From: Epiperipatus broadwayi
Lineage: Eukaryota > Onychophora > Udeonychophora > Euonychophora > Peripatidae
Length of the DNA stretch: 64,000 nucleotides
Direction: 5' to 3'
NCBI GenBank assembly: GCA_028023455.1
Contig: JAQFVV010012420.1
Coordinates: forward strand, 3,102,001 to 3,166,000
Shown here: one piece after another, positions 32,030-45,315 of the stretch
How the letters are laid out: every line of letters starts with the position of its first letter
Position numbering within the stretch: position 1 is the first letter of the stretch
Notes under the pieces: generated by a model
The model's input: the letters and a program-made list of their open reading frames with translations, nothing else
Database searches by the model: none
What the model was told of the DNA's origin: nothing
Position numbers and translations under genes: made by a program

Positions 32030-32750
32030 ATCTTGTTATTAAAAGAATAGATAGAAAGAATGGAGCTAGAAATAATGGCAACAAGGAAAATACATATTGC
32101 GATTTTATTTTTTTGTAGATGGTAAGATATGAAAATAATGTAAAAGAATAAAAGTTATTAGAAAAGTGTGAAAAGATAAAAAGAATTTATAAAATTAAAT
32201 TCAGTAAATTTCTATCCAAGATATTTGTAATTAATGGGAAGACAAAATTGAAGAATGGGGGATAAATAATTTGAAAGAGTAAGGAATATAAAACTTTTAG
32301 ATACTTATGTTATTGAAAGAAGGAATTATATAGATAGTTGGAAACTAAATTTGAAAAAAAAAATAGAATGGGTTTGGCCCTCAAAAAATATGAGATATAT
32401 AAAATATTTGGAAAAAGATAATGGTACCTACTTTAACATTTGGAAATGGGACAAAAGGATTATACATTTTTAGATAAAATTCAAAAGATAAATATGCATT
32501 GAACATGGAGATAAAAAAAATGGGTGATCTTTTTCTTTAATAATGACTTAAAAGCAAATTAAAAATACTGGATAGCGACAATATTATTTAATGACATATG
32601 TGGAGAGAATAACAAATATAGATTGGACTAGAAAAGTTTCACAATATGCAGAACTGATAAAGAATTTCTTTTGATTAATTTATGTAAGAAGTGATATAAA
32701 TGTAAAGAGAAAAAAAGATTGTTATAATATAGATATTTCATTGCTGCTCT
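32030..32750 (+). mobile_element. Decayed LINE fragment, RT palm and thumb
   Basis: Across several frames the + strand gives YENNVKE, LLEKCEKI, ILVINGKTK-like, WGINNLK, EYKTFRYL (YKYLG in functional elements) and LMVPTLTFGNG. This series is the region after motif C in RTE-like elements. It differs from L1 in sequence and may belong to the LINE family whose 3' end is at 28440-29225. Confidence 0.5.
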
Positions 32751-35700
32751 CTACACTTAAATATGGATTGTGTAACTGGTAATATCACTTTATATAATTA
32801 CTATAGTGATATTTTACTTTCTAATGGGTAATTTATCATTTTTTAAAGATTGTTGTAATTAGTTTTACTTTACGTATTCTTCAAAATCTCTCCTAGCTTA
32901 TAAACATATAAGGCAAATAATGATCAAAATATAAGAAGTAGTTGACTATGATTTTAATTTAAATTGCACTAGATATGATTAACAATTGAATAATCATTAT
33001 ATTGAATTTTAAGAAAAACAAAATGGTAGACAATGCTAAGGCTATATTGGAAAATAATAGACAAGAAATTTTTTGAGTGACTGAAATTGTTGAACATTAT
33101 AAAGGAATAGATATTTGTTGGAAAATCAGATAGACATCTTAGAAATATATGTGTTAAATAATAATGAAACTGAAGGTATTCCACACTAAAGAAATGAATA
33201 TTTACCTGATTTGATTTCTATTCTACTGAAAAAATGTATATATGCAAAAAATATATGACACATAAACATACACTCATATACATATATAGAACTTGCACAA
33301 AACATTATAAATATACCATATTATTCATAATTAAAACTAATTTAGTTTAGTGGTAATAAAAAAAAATAGAATTCAAGAGTAGTTCTATTGCTAGAAAGAC
33401 TCCCTGCTGTTGAAATTTGTATTCACACAGAGATATAAGCTATTAGAATTCTCTGCTAACTGAAAATCCCACTATGTGTTATCATCATTTGCCAGACTAA
33501 AATTCAAACATTATGGCAATTGCATGTAAGTTTAAAGTAATCAGTAATTTTATGTTTTGTTCATCCAAAACTTTTATATCTATATATGAAACTGAAATCT
33601 ACATATAGAAGGCATAAATAAAAAATCTATTAATTTCAGAAAGAAATCCACTAGTATATATAGTATTTATATTGTAATGATCAATCTTAAATGAAACTTC
33701 TGAAGAAGATGTGCTTTGGAGATGTGACATGCTTAATGTTTACTTAAATTTTTAACATCTGTTAATATTTTAGTTGGATGCTACCAGGTTTTGCCAGCTT
33801 AACTTGGTTTAAACTCTAATCCTCTTATAATAGTGACATATAATCTCAGTTTTTCTGTCATGAACTGAATTACACTGTAGCTAATATATTATCCTTCAGC
33901 ACATGTAATAAACTATCAATAAAAGAAAACTTGAATTATTATTTTAGAAGCTTGTCATATTTTTTCATTTCGTAACAGTCATATAACATTTTTATTTTCA
34001 CATATATCAAGAGATTGTGATATTCTCTTATCTATCCATTAAATGAAATCACTATTAAAGAAAGTATACTTGTGATAATACTAATTTAACAAATATTAAT
34101 ACTGGTTTATTTTTATATAAAACTATGTACAATATCACTACTGATTAATGATACAATATCTTCCACTTTAATTTAACACAATAAATAAACTTTCCATTGG
34201 GTTACCTTTTCTTTATCAGTTTTATGAAAATATTATTTGGTCATAACAAATATTTTAAATAAACAACTTTTATTTTACAATCTTTAAATGATTTCTTTTC
34301 ATTAAATAAATAGCTTATATATATACCAGGTTTATGTGCTCTAACACTATATAATTCTAATAATGTTATAACCACATTACAAAAACTATTTTAATTTTGA
34401 CTTATGTGTATGTATATTTGTAATTTTGAAATACATTATTTTACAAAATAAGTCTTCTCCCCAATGTTTATTATTAGCATAATTTTCTCATCAAAACTTT
34501 AAATTTTCTAATTCATTTCAGACCATTATCTTAATGATATTGCATAAAACAATTGAAAAGTAGAAAGTTAAAATACCTTATAAATCAACTCAATTAATAA
34601 AATTATTAAGAATAAGATATGCTCATATCATCAAATAATATCCATCAAATATAACCCAATTAAGATAAAAATTATTGGTATTAGTTGGTTAGGTGTACTG
34701 TGGCCACTAGGTGATGCTGCATACAGGAAACATAAAAAACTGTATTATCAATACAATATTAATAATTTCATTAAATCCAATATTTAAATAGGATAAATAA
34801 TAAATAAATCTTCTCACGTGAATAGAAATGGCCAGCCCTAAGTATATTTAATGACAGTGAATGATAGGTGGTTATATTATAATCAATATTATTTCATAAT
34901 ATAAAAATATGTACAGCTTTGCATTTAATTCTTTAAATCTTTCTATTAGTATCTACCTATGATTAATGCAAAATACATTCAATATAGTAAATAAAGTATA
35001 ACACATTAATGTCAAAATAAATTCCTATTATTCCAACATTTTCTTTATCATTAACTCTATTTCATTTAAATAAAATAGGGTCATAAATAGTTTCAGATAT
35101 TTCCAACATTGATAAAACTTTAAATCACTTCCAAATTCAAATACTTACTGACTTGAATTCATCATTACTAAAATATATTCACACATACATATTCATAGAC
35201 TAACATTAAATGAATTCTATTTTAGTAATTAAGAAAACTATTTAATCTCAAAAGATTTTAATGCACATATAAAGGTATATTTTTTATTTGTGAACTATCC
35301 AGCAAACTCATTTTATTTAAACATTTCCTATTTCTTTTTATATATAAAATCATTTTTATACCTGTCAATGAAGTAATAATTTTTACCAGAAGTTTTCATA
35401 AAGATATAATACAAAATAACATGCCATTATTCTAAAGAAATACAGTTCTAAATCTTTCCTTTTTAAAAATTTTTTTTATTATATAATATTAACTGAATAA
35501 TTATTTTCTCATCACTCTTCTTAGCAAATATTCTTTTATAATTTGTATGCAATTAATTTCAAAAAAAAAAAAAAGATATATATAAATAGCAAAAGAATAT
35601 ATATATAACAAAAAATTATACCAATAAATAAAAGATTATATATGTAAAAAGAAAACTTTTTTTTTTACAATTAAACTAAGAGCAAGAGAAAAATAAATTA

Positions 35701-38289
35701 TGTAGAAGATTGACTCCTAAATCTTTAAATGATTGATTCCTTTTTTTTTTAAGGTGTAAATTTTTTTTATACGTAAATAATTTATAGTTTTGCTACACAG
35801 CTTATGAGTGGAGATTTTCCGGAAATCTTTGAGTACTCATTTAAATTATCTCTGATTTCTGCAGTATTTGAAATAGTCAACAATTCACAATTATTTATGC
35901 AAGGCACCATATAAATTTTCTATTTTGAAACAAATTCTTTTAATTGATTTGGAGTCAATTTCTCATAAATAAGCATGGAAACAATTCTCAAAATATTACT
36001 TTAGAGCTGAAGCAGTTCACTTATCTTCTTTTCCTAATATCATAGATTTTAATTAGCACTGAAGATTTTTTTGTGTTTCACAGTGATTCTTTTTCAAGAT
36101 ATCTCTGCTGGAGACAGAAATTCAAAAAAAATAATACAGTCAGACTACCTTCTAAAGTTGGAAGCAAGATGAATGAATAACACAAGTCTCATTGGTCTTT
36201 ATATAACTTTATAAAATAACATCATTCTATATTTTTTGTATTTTTTCCCTTACATGAAATTGATAAACAAGTCTGGATTATTTATGAAATTCATATACCA
36301 ATTAGTCTGAAATCTAATAAACCAATTACATTATGTTTCAAAACATAATTACCAAAATAGACTTAATTAAAACGAATATTGAAGTTTTGATAATGAATCT
36401 TGCTGTTTTTTTTATCTTTTACCAAAAATAGTTTCAATCAAAATGTTGATATTGGACAACTTACATAAGAAAAACAATTCATTTAAAATTTATTTAGAAA
36501 TTTGACTTTTTTATTATTTAAAATAATGTTAAAATTTTAATTTAATTTTCACACACATTCATACATGCTATACAAGTAATTTACTATGTCTCTATGGGTA
36601 GATGTGAACATATGTAATGAGCTTAAATTATTATCCTTAAGTTTAATTTAATTATAATCTAACTCTTTCACTTTCTAACCAGATTTATATTACTCTTTAT
36701 TTTTTGCCATGTCTGATTTTGACAGCTGGTTATAACTTCCATTGAAGAATTGACTTCAATATAGAAACATAGATTTTGTTTGGCAGTTCAAAAGGGGAAG
36801 AGGATATCTATTGTTCATGCACTTACAGAAAAGAAACTTGACTTTTTTATCATATCCTTAAAAGTTATATATATATAACAAAAGGGAGTTTGAAATTTCT
36901 ACTTTCAATCACAAATGTTAGCAGAATAAATTTTTTATTAGTTATGAAACTGTTGATTTCAAAATGTCTATTGTATTGAATATTATTAAAAATATATTTC
37001 AAATATTGTATTTTCTATAAAGATATTTTCAGTACGAAAACATTTTACAAACATTATTCCTCAAAAAAAAAAAAACCCAACATGTTCATATATTTTCCAC
37101 TTTATGCATAAATCTGGCTACAAAAGAATTTGTGCAGACTAAATTATATATATAAATTGGAAGTGTTATATCTAATGTGTATATTTTATGTTATTTTTAT
37201 TCAATTTATAATTTAAAATAGAACATGCTTGAGTCATGTGATTTCATTATGACCAATCTTGCTTCAATTCCTAATAGAAATTAAACTCTCCTATTAAATA
37301 TTTCTAAAATATTCAGTGTATACATTATATCTACATTAATAAAATCCAATGCTTATATGGTCTTTTACATTATAATTTTTTAGATTATTTAATAGTTGTC
37401 TACTCTTACATGGCTGTAATTTTCCATTTTAAAAATAATCAGAATATAAACAAATTGAAGAGCATTTTTTACATGAAGCTCTTTGTTTACGTTTTTATTA
37501 ACATTGAAACACATTTTAAAAAAGAGTAAATTATTAAGAGCATGAAGTTTACTAAGATTAGAAAAATATACAGTTACAGATATCAAAATGAATCCATTCT
37601 TATTTCAAGTTAGAATCACTATCTTTCAGCAATAAAAGTTTATGATGATGTTTAATTTACTAAAAGTCAAATGGTGATGTCATTTTTTATTATTATTATC
37701 CAAATGACGCAAATACCACTTTTTTATACTTTGTTTTATTTATTTTTTCCTCTCTTTACATTTTTGGATAAATCCCAATTTATAAAACTAAAATGTCTTT
37801 TTTTTTTATGAAACTTATTTAAAATTCAACAAATTTATTTTAGGTTTTAATAAATTAATATTAATGACAAAATTTCAACAAGAATAGAAAATTTGAAATA
37901 TTTTTAGATACAATTTAATTTATGCAATAAATCCTAATTATTTTACTATTTAATGTCAGGAAAACATTTATATAATCTAGCTCTTATATTTAGTTTTATG
38001 AGTAATAAAAAATTAATTCAAGAACTTTATAAGTTAAATTCAGTATTACTTTGAAAACATTTTCATATAAGTTTTAGCACATATTTATTGTAGCTTCACT
38101 TACCAATCTTTTTATAAAAATGTTAAACTGAAATCTTATAATATAACAGTTGTGGAACAGTTTTGTGTAATACAATTTATATATAAGTTATAGAAATTAT
38201 AAGCCTTTATTGCTGTTTAACAGCTTGTGTAAGCATGGAAAATTGGTGATCATATAATATTTCAGTTGCTCATAGAATGATGGAAATTG
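32751..38289. other. Long AT-rich stretch without recognisable genes
   Basis: No coding signal, RNA gene or repeat family I can support across 5.5 kb. Poly-A/T tracts and TA runs occur. CpG is very rare. It could be intron or intergenic DNA. Confidence 0.5.
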
Positions 38290-38665
38290 TGGTATTTAAA
38301 AAACTAAAGACACCAAAATGTATAGATACTGCACTTGGTTCAGATCTATATGCCAATACAACCTAATGAGCTTCAACTGAAAACAATAATGTGTTTTCAT
38401 CTTGGGCTCAGTTTTATAATGAACTAAATAGGTAAAAAATGACTGCTGGTGAGTTGTATTAGATCCTAAGATGTAGGTGCAAATGCTCTCAGATCCAAGA
38501 CTCCTCACTGATGAAACCTCAAGCTAAAAACTAGTCTGGGAATATTCGATGAGTAGATACTAGATATAGATTTTGATACACAAACATTGTTGCATCCATT
38601 GGTTACTAAGTCTTGCACTGGGTGGCACTACTGTATGGAGAGTTTGCTACTGTTTTGACCTTCTG
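38290..38665 (+). mobile_element. Family A variant unit with hammerhead motif
   Basis: Collinear with 29325-29690: AAGACACCAAAATGTATAG at the start, GGTTCAGATCTATATG, then GGATGAG-like and GGTGGCACTACTGTATGGAG near the end. Contains a better preserved HHR at 38502-38541. Confidence 0.7.
38502..38541 (+). ncRNA. Hammerhead ribozyme motif, family A
   Basis: Stem I CCTCA (38503-38507) with TGGGA after the cleavage site, CTGATGA at 38508-38514, short stem II, AAAA at 38527-38530 (GAAA in the consensus), then C-TA-GTC with the cleavage triplet at 38534-38536. The G12 to A change is expected to impair it. Confidence 0.55.
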
Positions 38666-40399
38666 ACTAGTTAATGAAAGTAATTTACAAAAGTATGAGT
38701 CTTAGAAGAAATAAATCTTTATTGAAAATAGTAAAATTATCATGCTTTAATTCATAAGCAGTAAACATAGACATTAAATATTTATATGCTTTATTACCAA
38801 CAGATTTCTTTTCGAATTTTTTGAGAAGATATATGCTGATATTAAACAAAATACAAATCTACTTATAACAAAACATATTTTATTAAATGGCTAAAAAAGG
38901 GCTTTTAATATTGGTAAAAGTTTAATTGACTTTAAAAGGCAAGACCTGTGAATAAATATATACCAAGGCTACTATGCAAATACATTTTAATAATAAAAAC
39001 TGTTTTAGATAAGAATATTTCATAAATTTATAATTGTGAGGTATCATTTAAAGTATTGACTGCTAATGGAAAAAAAAAAGTTTTAATGATGTTACACATT
39101 AGTGCTATTAAAAAAAAAACAACGTAAATTTCAAAATATCGAACATATTCCAACATAAAATAACTAAAAAATAATGGTTTTTATGCAAACAGAAAAATTA
39201 TTTATTGTGCGACTGTCTACATATATATTAACTTTGCTTTAAAATATTAAAATTTATGAATTTTGAAGCAAGCAAGCAAACAAAAAAACACCCCAAACTT
39301 TCTGTACCAGAGACATAAAAATTTTAATATCTAAATTTATAAGTGAAATATATCTCCTCTTTTATGACAACCTATTTATTTAAAATAAAGCAATGACATT
39401 TAAGTGAAAATTAAAAAACACATTTTTGTACTTAACAATCAATTAATCAAATTTAGAAACTTGGAATAATAGAACATAGAATGACCTCTTGAATCAAAGC
39501 ATTAGTAAAAAAAAAAAATTCTTTATTTGTAATACTATAGATATATTTAAAATGATTATTTGTTGCAGTAAAGAACAAACAAAAACCTTTCAAAATCAAA
39601 GGCACAGGAATTGAGTTTCAATAATTTAAAGACCTAATAGAACTGTGCTCCAGAAAACTCTAACTGAAAATCATGGTGCAAATATTATATAAATGTACTT
39701 TATTTAAAATACACGTATTTATTAATATAAATGATGGCTTTGTAACACATTAATAAAGGCACCTCAGGTGTTTCCTTCATTACATCAATCTCATTATATG
39801 TATTTATATTAAAAGTGAAAATTAAATTTGCAAGTAGGAAAAAAATCTTTGAAATATGCCCTATGCTTAAATAATCAGTATCTTGGGAGGTCAAGCCATG
39901 TTCAAACATCTAAAAGATAGTTTAAGCTTACTAAAGTGACATTTTTTTTTTTTGTAATTTCCTTAGCTGAAAATTAATTCGGAAATCTTTATCTCTCAAA
40001 TCTCACTTTTGTTCCTGCGCTGAACCAAACAGTGCACTTTTTATTCTAAAATTGGTGTCATTACACACTTATATGTATATATTTGTCTTCTAAAAACTCA
40101 TTAACTTCTGAATGATTTGAAGCAATCCATAAATAAAATAATTATTAACATTTTTCATAGTATACTTATTATCTTGATGACAAAGTATTCCAGTAAGCTA
40201 GGAAATCAGTAAAAAGAAAACCATTTATAATTATGTTATTAAACTGGCTTCAGTAGATAAAAGCATGTGGCTGTATTTCAGGAATTCAACCATATGCACA
40301 TACACACACACATATATATATAATTTTTAGATATTCAAGATTCAGAGTTAAATGTTAAAACCAATATTTTAACTACAATATATCATAATTAATCGTGAG
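38666..40399. other. AT-rich stretch, nothing recognised
   Basis: Homopolymer A/T tracts and TA runs. No supported feature. CpG frequency begins to rise near 39970-40020. Confidence 0.5.
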
Positions 40400-41345
40400 T
40401 TATTTATAAATATAATATATAATAGCGTCTCTATATATTTGATTTCGGTAGTTTTCTATAGGAAACAAAAAAACTATCCGAAATCGAAATGGTTTTTATC
40501 ATTAAATTAATACATTCTTTCCTACTAAAATAATACGTAATACGCTAATTTATAAGACATTAATTGTAAGCAGCGATTAATTCTTCTCTATTAGGAAGTT
40601 ATCCGTATCACCTACCTCTGTTTTATCTTGTGTAGCAGATTAAATCTGTATTGTTATGTTTATTACTGTTTAGTCGTCAGTGTTGAAATTTGTTAGCAGA
40701 AAAGTATGATGTACGTAAAAGTTTTAAATCTCTGAACTTGTTTTAAAGTTACTGAGACTGAAGTTTTTCCAGTCGGAAGTTTAACTCTGATAGGAGTAGG
40801 AGTGAAGCTGCTGTAAACTTACAACTCTCTTTTAACACTGAATGCTATTTAAGGAAGAAACTCTTATTTTTAGACGTATTTATAATGTTCATAATATCCA
40901 AGAAGCATAAGCTGCAGAAAGCACAATCCAAGAACTGCAATTCGGATCCAGCGAGCAAAGATTATTAACCAAGAAACCTCCAACTTAAGGACAAGTTTAA
41001 AACTATCTTTCTTTTTTTCTTTCTTTCGTCCTTTACATCACAGGAAGTTTTTAAATTATTCAAGTGTGATTCAACAGCAGAAGCATTCCTTTTTTTTCTT
41101 CCTCACTTTTTAAAGAACAAGAGATTGTGTGGCAAAACTTACCAATCATTTTAAAGATAAAAAGCATTCTTGAGTCGTAAAAGTTTATTTGGCATGCTTG
41201 TTACATAACTTCTCCGAGTTGCGTGGTCATAAGATCGTTGGCATGGTGATAATTAGAGAGTGAGAGAGAAGATAAAATTAAAGTCATCTTAAAATCGGAT
41301 TGTACACACACTTGCATATATAATAAATTCAATTTTTTAATTAAT
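40400..41345. promoter_or_regulatory. CpG-retaining, non-repetitive zone; candidate promoter or 5' exon
   Basis: By my count roughly 20 CpG dinucleotides lie in about 950 bp, while neighbouring kilobases have only a few each. The base mix is more balanced than the flanks, and no other copy of this sequence occurs in the window. A short inverted repeat (TTTCGGTAG...CTATCCGAAA, about 40444-40484) lies at its left end. The longest ORFs are short and no splice pattern is convincing, so strand and gene are unknown. In a methylated AT-rich genome such a zone usually marks an unmethylated promoter or first exon; that is inference. Confidence 0.4.
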
Positions 41346-42268
41346 TCTTAAAAGAATGAAAATACCGAATAACTGGATATATTTATAATTTTATGGAAAA
41401 CAAACGGAAATTTAATTTTATATTTATTATTTTTTACAAAGACCAAGCATATAGGCATAACCTAAGCAAACAGAAGCTTAATCATATATATATATTCTTT
41501 AAAGTGCTTTTGCAATACAAATTTTACTCGGAAAAAAGAGATATTTTTATTATAAAACATGAGATCATTTTAAATTCCAAAAGAAGCCTAGGAAATAACT
41601 AAAATATAAATTTTAGCATTCAGTCTCTCACTTATGAAATCATTAAAAAAATTATGGGAACAAAGTACTTAGCAACTTGCGCAATCCAGCCATTATTGCA
41701 GTCAACAGAATGATCTATTATAATCATAATCATTTGTGTATTTGTAATGCTTCCGACTCTAAACGTAAGATATAAATTGACACTCTTCCTAAGTTTCTTA
41801 ATATAGAATTTCAAATCCGTAGATTAATCTATTTAGTTAGACTAAGACCACATTAGTCATTTGTTTAGAGTAAACTTATGGCTGTGCTTTCCACGCAGAT
41901 GAGCTGTCATATGCCAACTTCAGTAAATATTTATCTATGTCTGGAAACAATCTATTCTAATACAACACTTTAAAATATTTTTGCTATAATCGATAATAAT
42001 GATGATCCACAATAATTAACTATTATGACATAAAATAAAAAATCCATTTTAATACGTTTTAAGCTAGAATATCACCAGCATATTTTAAAACTCCCCATTA
42101 TCACATCCATCTCTAAAAAATCAATAAAAATAGTTCTAATTTCATCATACGTGATATGTCATTGTATCAAAAATATATATAGTGACTATGTTTGGTAAAT
42201 GACTATTTTTGCAGTTTTAATCCATCGATTATTTTTTAATTCTTTTCGACAATCATTCTGCCTAGTTA
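41346..42268. other. AT-rich stretch, nothing recognised
   Basis: Short ORFs only. No family similarity seen. Confidence 0.5.
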
Positions 42269-42457
42269 ATCTTGATTAAAAACAGGCGATATTCTCTATA
42301 CGTATTGCCACTCAGTGCAAGCCAGAGTAATCAATGGATGCCAGAAGGCTTGTGCATAAAATCCCCATCTGGCTTGCACTGAGTGGCAATACGTATAGAG
42401 AACTTTGCCTGTTTTAATAACGGTTAAGAGCAAGCGTAAGAAATAGTCATCTTGATT
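42269..42457. mobile_element. Family A mini-palindrome, 171 bp, without a hammerhead
   Basis: ATCTTGATT at 42269-42277 and 42449-42457 forms a 9-bp target-site duplication. Inside, a left arm (42280-42325) and right arm (42368-42414) are inverted repeats: AACAGGC, CTATACGTATTGCCACTCAG, GTGCAAGCCAGA. The loop (about 42326-42367) is family A sequence. A 3' tail of about 34 bp (AATAACGGTTAAGAGCAAGC) lies only on the right. Both copies were truncated before the HHR, so this is the shortest member. Arm identity is very high, suggesting a recent insertion. Confidence 0.8.
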
Positions 42458-43739
42458 TTTAGTTCATAGTTTAAATCAATAATACCCTTCAAAATCTCCA
42501 CATCTTTACTTGATTTAAACAAATTTATTTAAATATGCAGAGGCTGAACAAAATATCATAATATTCATCACATAAGCATTATATTTTTAATATTGTGTAG
42601 CCCATAAAAAAATTACAGGTCAATCATAAGGAGATAGTAACATCTGTCTGACAGAAAATTGATGTTAGTTTCATATGTCTGTGAGAAGCTATGTCATGCT
42701 TACTTTGAGATTTGAAAAAATTAATTGTTGGTACCCAATTACTGGATCATAACTGTTTAGCACTGAAAGATGGATGTGTCAAGACTGATACTGCATTTAC
42801 AAAAAAAATGAGAGAACAAAAACTGTTGGAACAAATTGTGTTTAGGAATACAATCGATCAAACAATTATTATTCCAAGTTAAAATAAATATCCCAATCAA
42901 AGTTTTATCAAGAGATACAAAAATTGAATTTATATTCAGCACAATTTATTCTTACATTCCACAATTTGGTCATTAACATATTTAGTAGCTATAAGGATGA
43001 AACACTTTTGGAGCTGATTTCCCATAGGCTTGAAAACTCTTTTTATTCAACAGCAGGTCACTAATCCAGATTTAATATTTAGTAGTATTACTACAAAAGT
43101 AATGATAAATCTATGTTGTTCAAGTAAACAACTTGTAAATATAATCAGAAATATTATGATGCATCAGACTTCAAGCATATTAATAGTACCAGATTCAAGT
43201 GAACAGAAATAAAGACAAAATTCAAAATGAATTTCTACTAATATAATTTTAATAGCTGTTATGATAACATTCACAGTGCAAAAGATATGTCTAAATGATT
43301 ACCATATAAGTATAACCATTGCAATAAAATGGCAAAAAAAACTCTGAAAATATAAGTATAACTATTGCAGTAAAACGGGAAAAAACTGAAAATAAATTAT
43401 TAGAAGACTATGTCACGTGTCACATCATTTTAGGCAACACTATCAGGTTGTAGCTATTCATTATTCCACTTTTAAATTTCAGTAGTCATTCATTCCATTT
43501 TACTTTGCTCAATTACTTCAATTTTTCAACAAAATAAATAGTTTACTTAAAATTGTATATAATTAATTCAGATTGCATGTTTATCGTTGAATGCACATAG
43601 TTTAAAACTTTATTATTTGTTTAGTAAACAATATGTTACAATGATTGGAACAGATATATAAATAGTCAATAATTTGCATTTAAATAAAAATTAAATATAT
43701 TAAATAAAGTGATAAACTAAAATAAGTTAAATGAGATAA
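42458..43739. other. AT-rich stretch with a short tandem duplication at 43305-43395
   Basis: A unit of about 46 bp containing ATATAAGTATAAC and AAAAAACTCTGAAA-like sequence is duplicated at 43305-43395. Nothing else recognised. Confidence 0.45.
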
Positions 43740-43832
43740 AAAGAGAGATTTGAACATAAGATTTTCAGTCTATAATCATCCACTCCATCTTAAACAACCA
43801 ATAAACATGATCACACCCATGAAAAGATAAAT

Positions 43833-43890
43833 GATCCCAATATTCATACTTTGTGCAGAATCAGCATTTATGAATTGGGCTAGATAATCT
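43833..43890 (-). ncRNA. Hammerhead relic, family B unit 1 (minus)
   Basis: Minus strand keeps CCCAA/TTGGG (stem I) and a TGCTGATTCTGCA stem II, but CTGATGA has become TTCATAA and GAAA is lost. Not active. Confidence 0.5.
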
Positions 43891-44333
43891 GCCACACACA
43901 TATACAGTCAGTGCTTGACTTATATTAAGATAGTAATTCTTTAAACTTTAATGGACAGGCTTTAATCTTCTCATTCTTTCAACAATTCAACCATTCATTT
44001 CATTGAAAAACCAACAATGGAATATTCAAAATCCTTGGTGGATTTAATATTGTAGTCATATCCATGTAGATATTATGTCAATCTAACTCGTCAAATTATT
44101 GGACCATTATGGAATTCATTTACATTAAGAGGAGAGGGATAGGCTGAATTTATACTATGATGTAACATATTTCCAAGGTGATATATATAATTATTTTAAC
44201 ATTCATTCAGTATACTAAATGTTTATTATAATAAATAGAGGGATTTGAACTTAGTATTTTCAGTCTACATTCATCATCCCCTCCATCTTAAACAATTGAG
44301 ACACATGGCCACACACATTTGAAAAAGATAAAT

Positions 44334-44405
44334 GAACCCCAATATATATATATATATATATATTTGGCACAGAAACAGCACTAATCAGTTGGGCCACATT
44401 ATAAT
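44334..44405 (-). ncRNA. Hammerhead relic with (TA)n-expanded stem III, family B unit 2 (minus)
   Basis: Minus strand: GGCCCAA stem I strand, CTGATTA, stem II GTGCTG...TGTGC, CAAA, then a (TA)n run of about 20 nt replacing the short stem III, then TTGGGG. The (TA)n could itself fold as a long stem III. Core bases G8 and G12 are mutated. Confidence 0.5.
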
Positions 44406-44820
44406 CTCCCCCCCCCCATATATATATATATATTAAGATAGCAATAAATATGAATTGGACATTTAAGATGAAATGGATGATGAATATAGACTAAAAACTT
44501 AAAGTTCAAATTCTCTATTTATTATAGTAAAAATTCAATGTACTAAATAAATAGATTAATTACATATTGCCTTGAAAATAGGTTACATCATAGCTTAAAT
44601 CCAGCCATCCCTCCCATATTAATATAAATGAATACTTAATGGTCTAATAATTTGAGGGGTTAAATTGATGTAATGTCTACATGGGTATGACTACAATATT
44701 AAATCCACCAAAGGCATTGAGCATTCCATTATTTTGTTTTTCAATTAAATGGATGGTTTAATTGTTGGAAGAGTGAGAATATTGAAGCCAAGCACTGATT
44801 GTATATATGTGTGGGAGATT

Positions 44821-44879
44821 ATGATTTGACCAAACTGATGAGCGCTGATTCTGCATGAGATATGTATACTGAGTATCAT
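44821..44879 (+). ncRNA. Hammerhead motif, family B unit 3
   Basis: CCAAA then CTGATGA at 44835-44841 (intact), stem II GCGCTGATTCTGCAT, GAGA at 44857-44860 (GAAA in consensus), then TATGTATA. Stem I outer helix ATGAT with ATCAT. One core change (A13 to G), so activity is doubtful. Confidence 0.6.
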
Positions 44880-45315
44880 TTATCTTTTTCACATGTGCAT
44901 GGTCATAGGTCTTGGTTGTTTAAGATGGAGTAGATGATGAATATAGACTATAAATACTGAGTTCAAATCCCTCTATTTACTATAGTAAATATTCAGTATA
45001 CTACAGGACTAGGTTAATTACATATTGTCTTGGAAATTAGTTACATCATTATATAAGTTCAGCCCATTCCTCTTCTATTAATATAAATGGATACATAATG
45101 ATCCTATAATTTGAGAGGTTAGATTGATGTAGATTGATGTAATATCTACATGGGTATGACTAAAATATTAAACTCACCAAGGGCTTTGATCATTCTATCT
45201 TTAGTTTTCCAATAAAATGGATGGTTGACTGTTGGAAGAAACCTGTCCATTAAAGATTAAGAAATTGCTATCTTAATATAAACTGAGCACTGATTGTGTA
45301 TATATGTGGGAAATT

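Noticed and set aside
33700-33740. CTGAAGA-like sequence near 33700 as another hammerhead
   Set aside because: No GAAA at the right distance and no pairing stem II.
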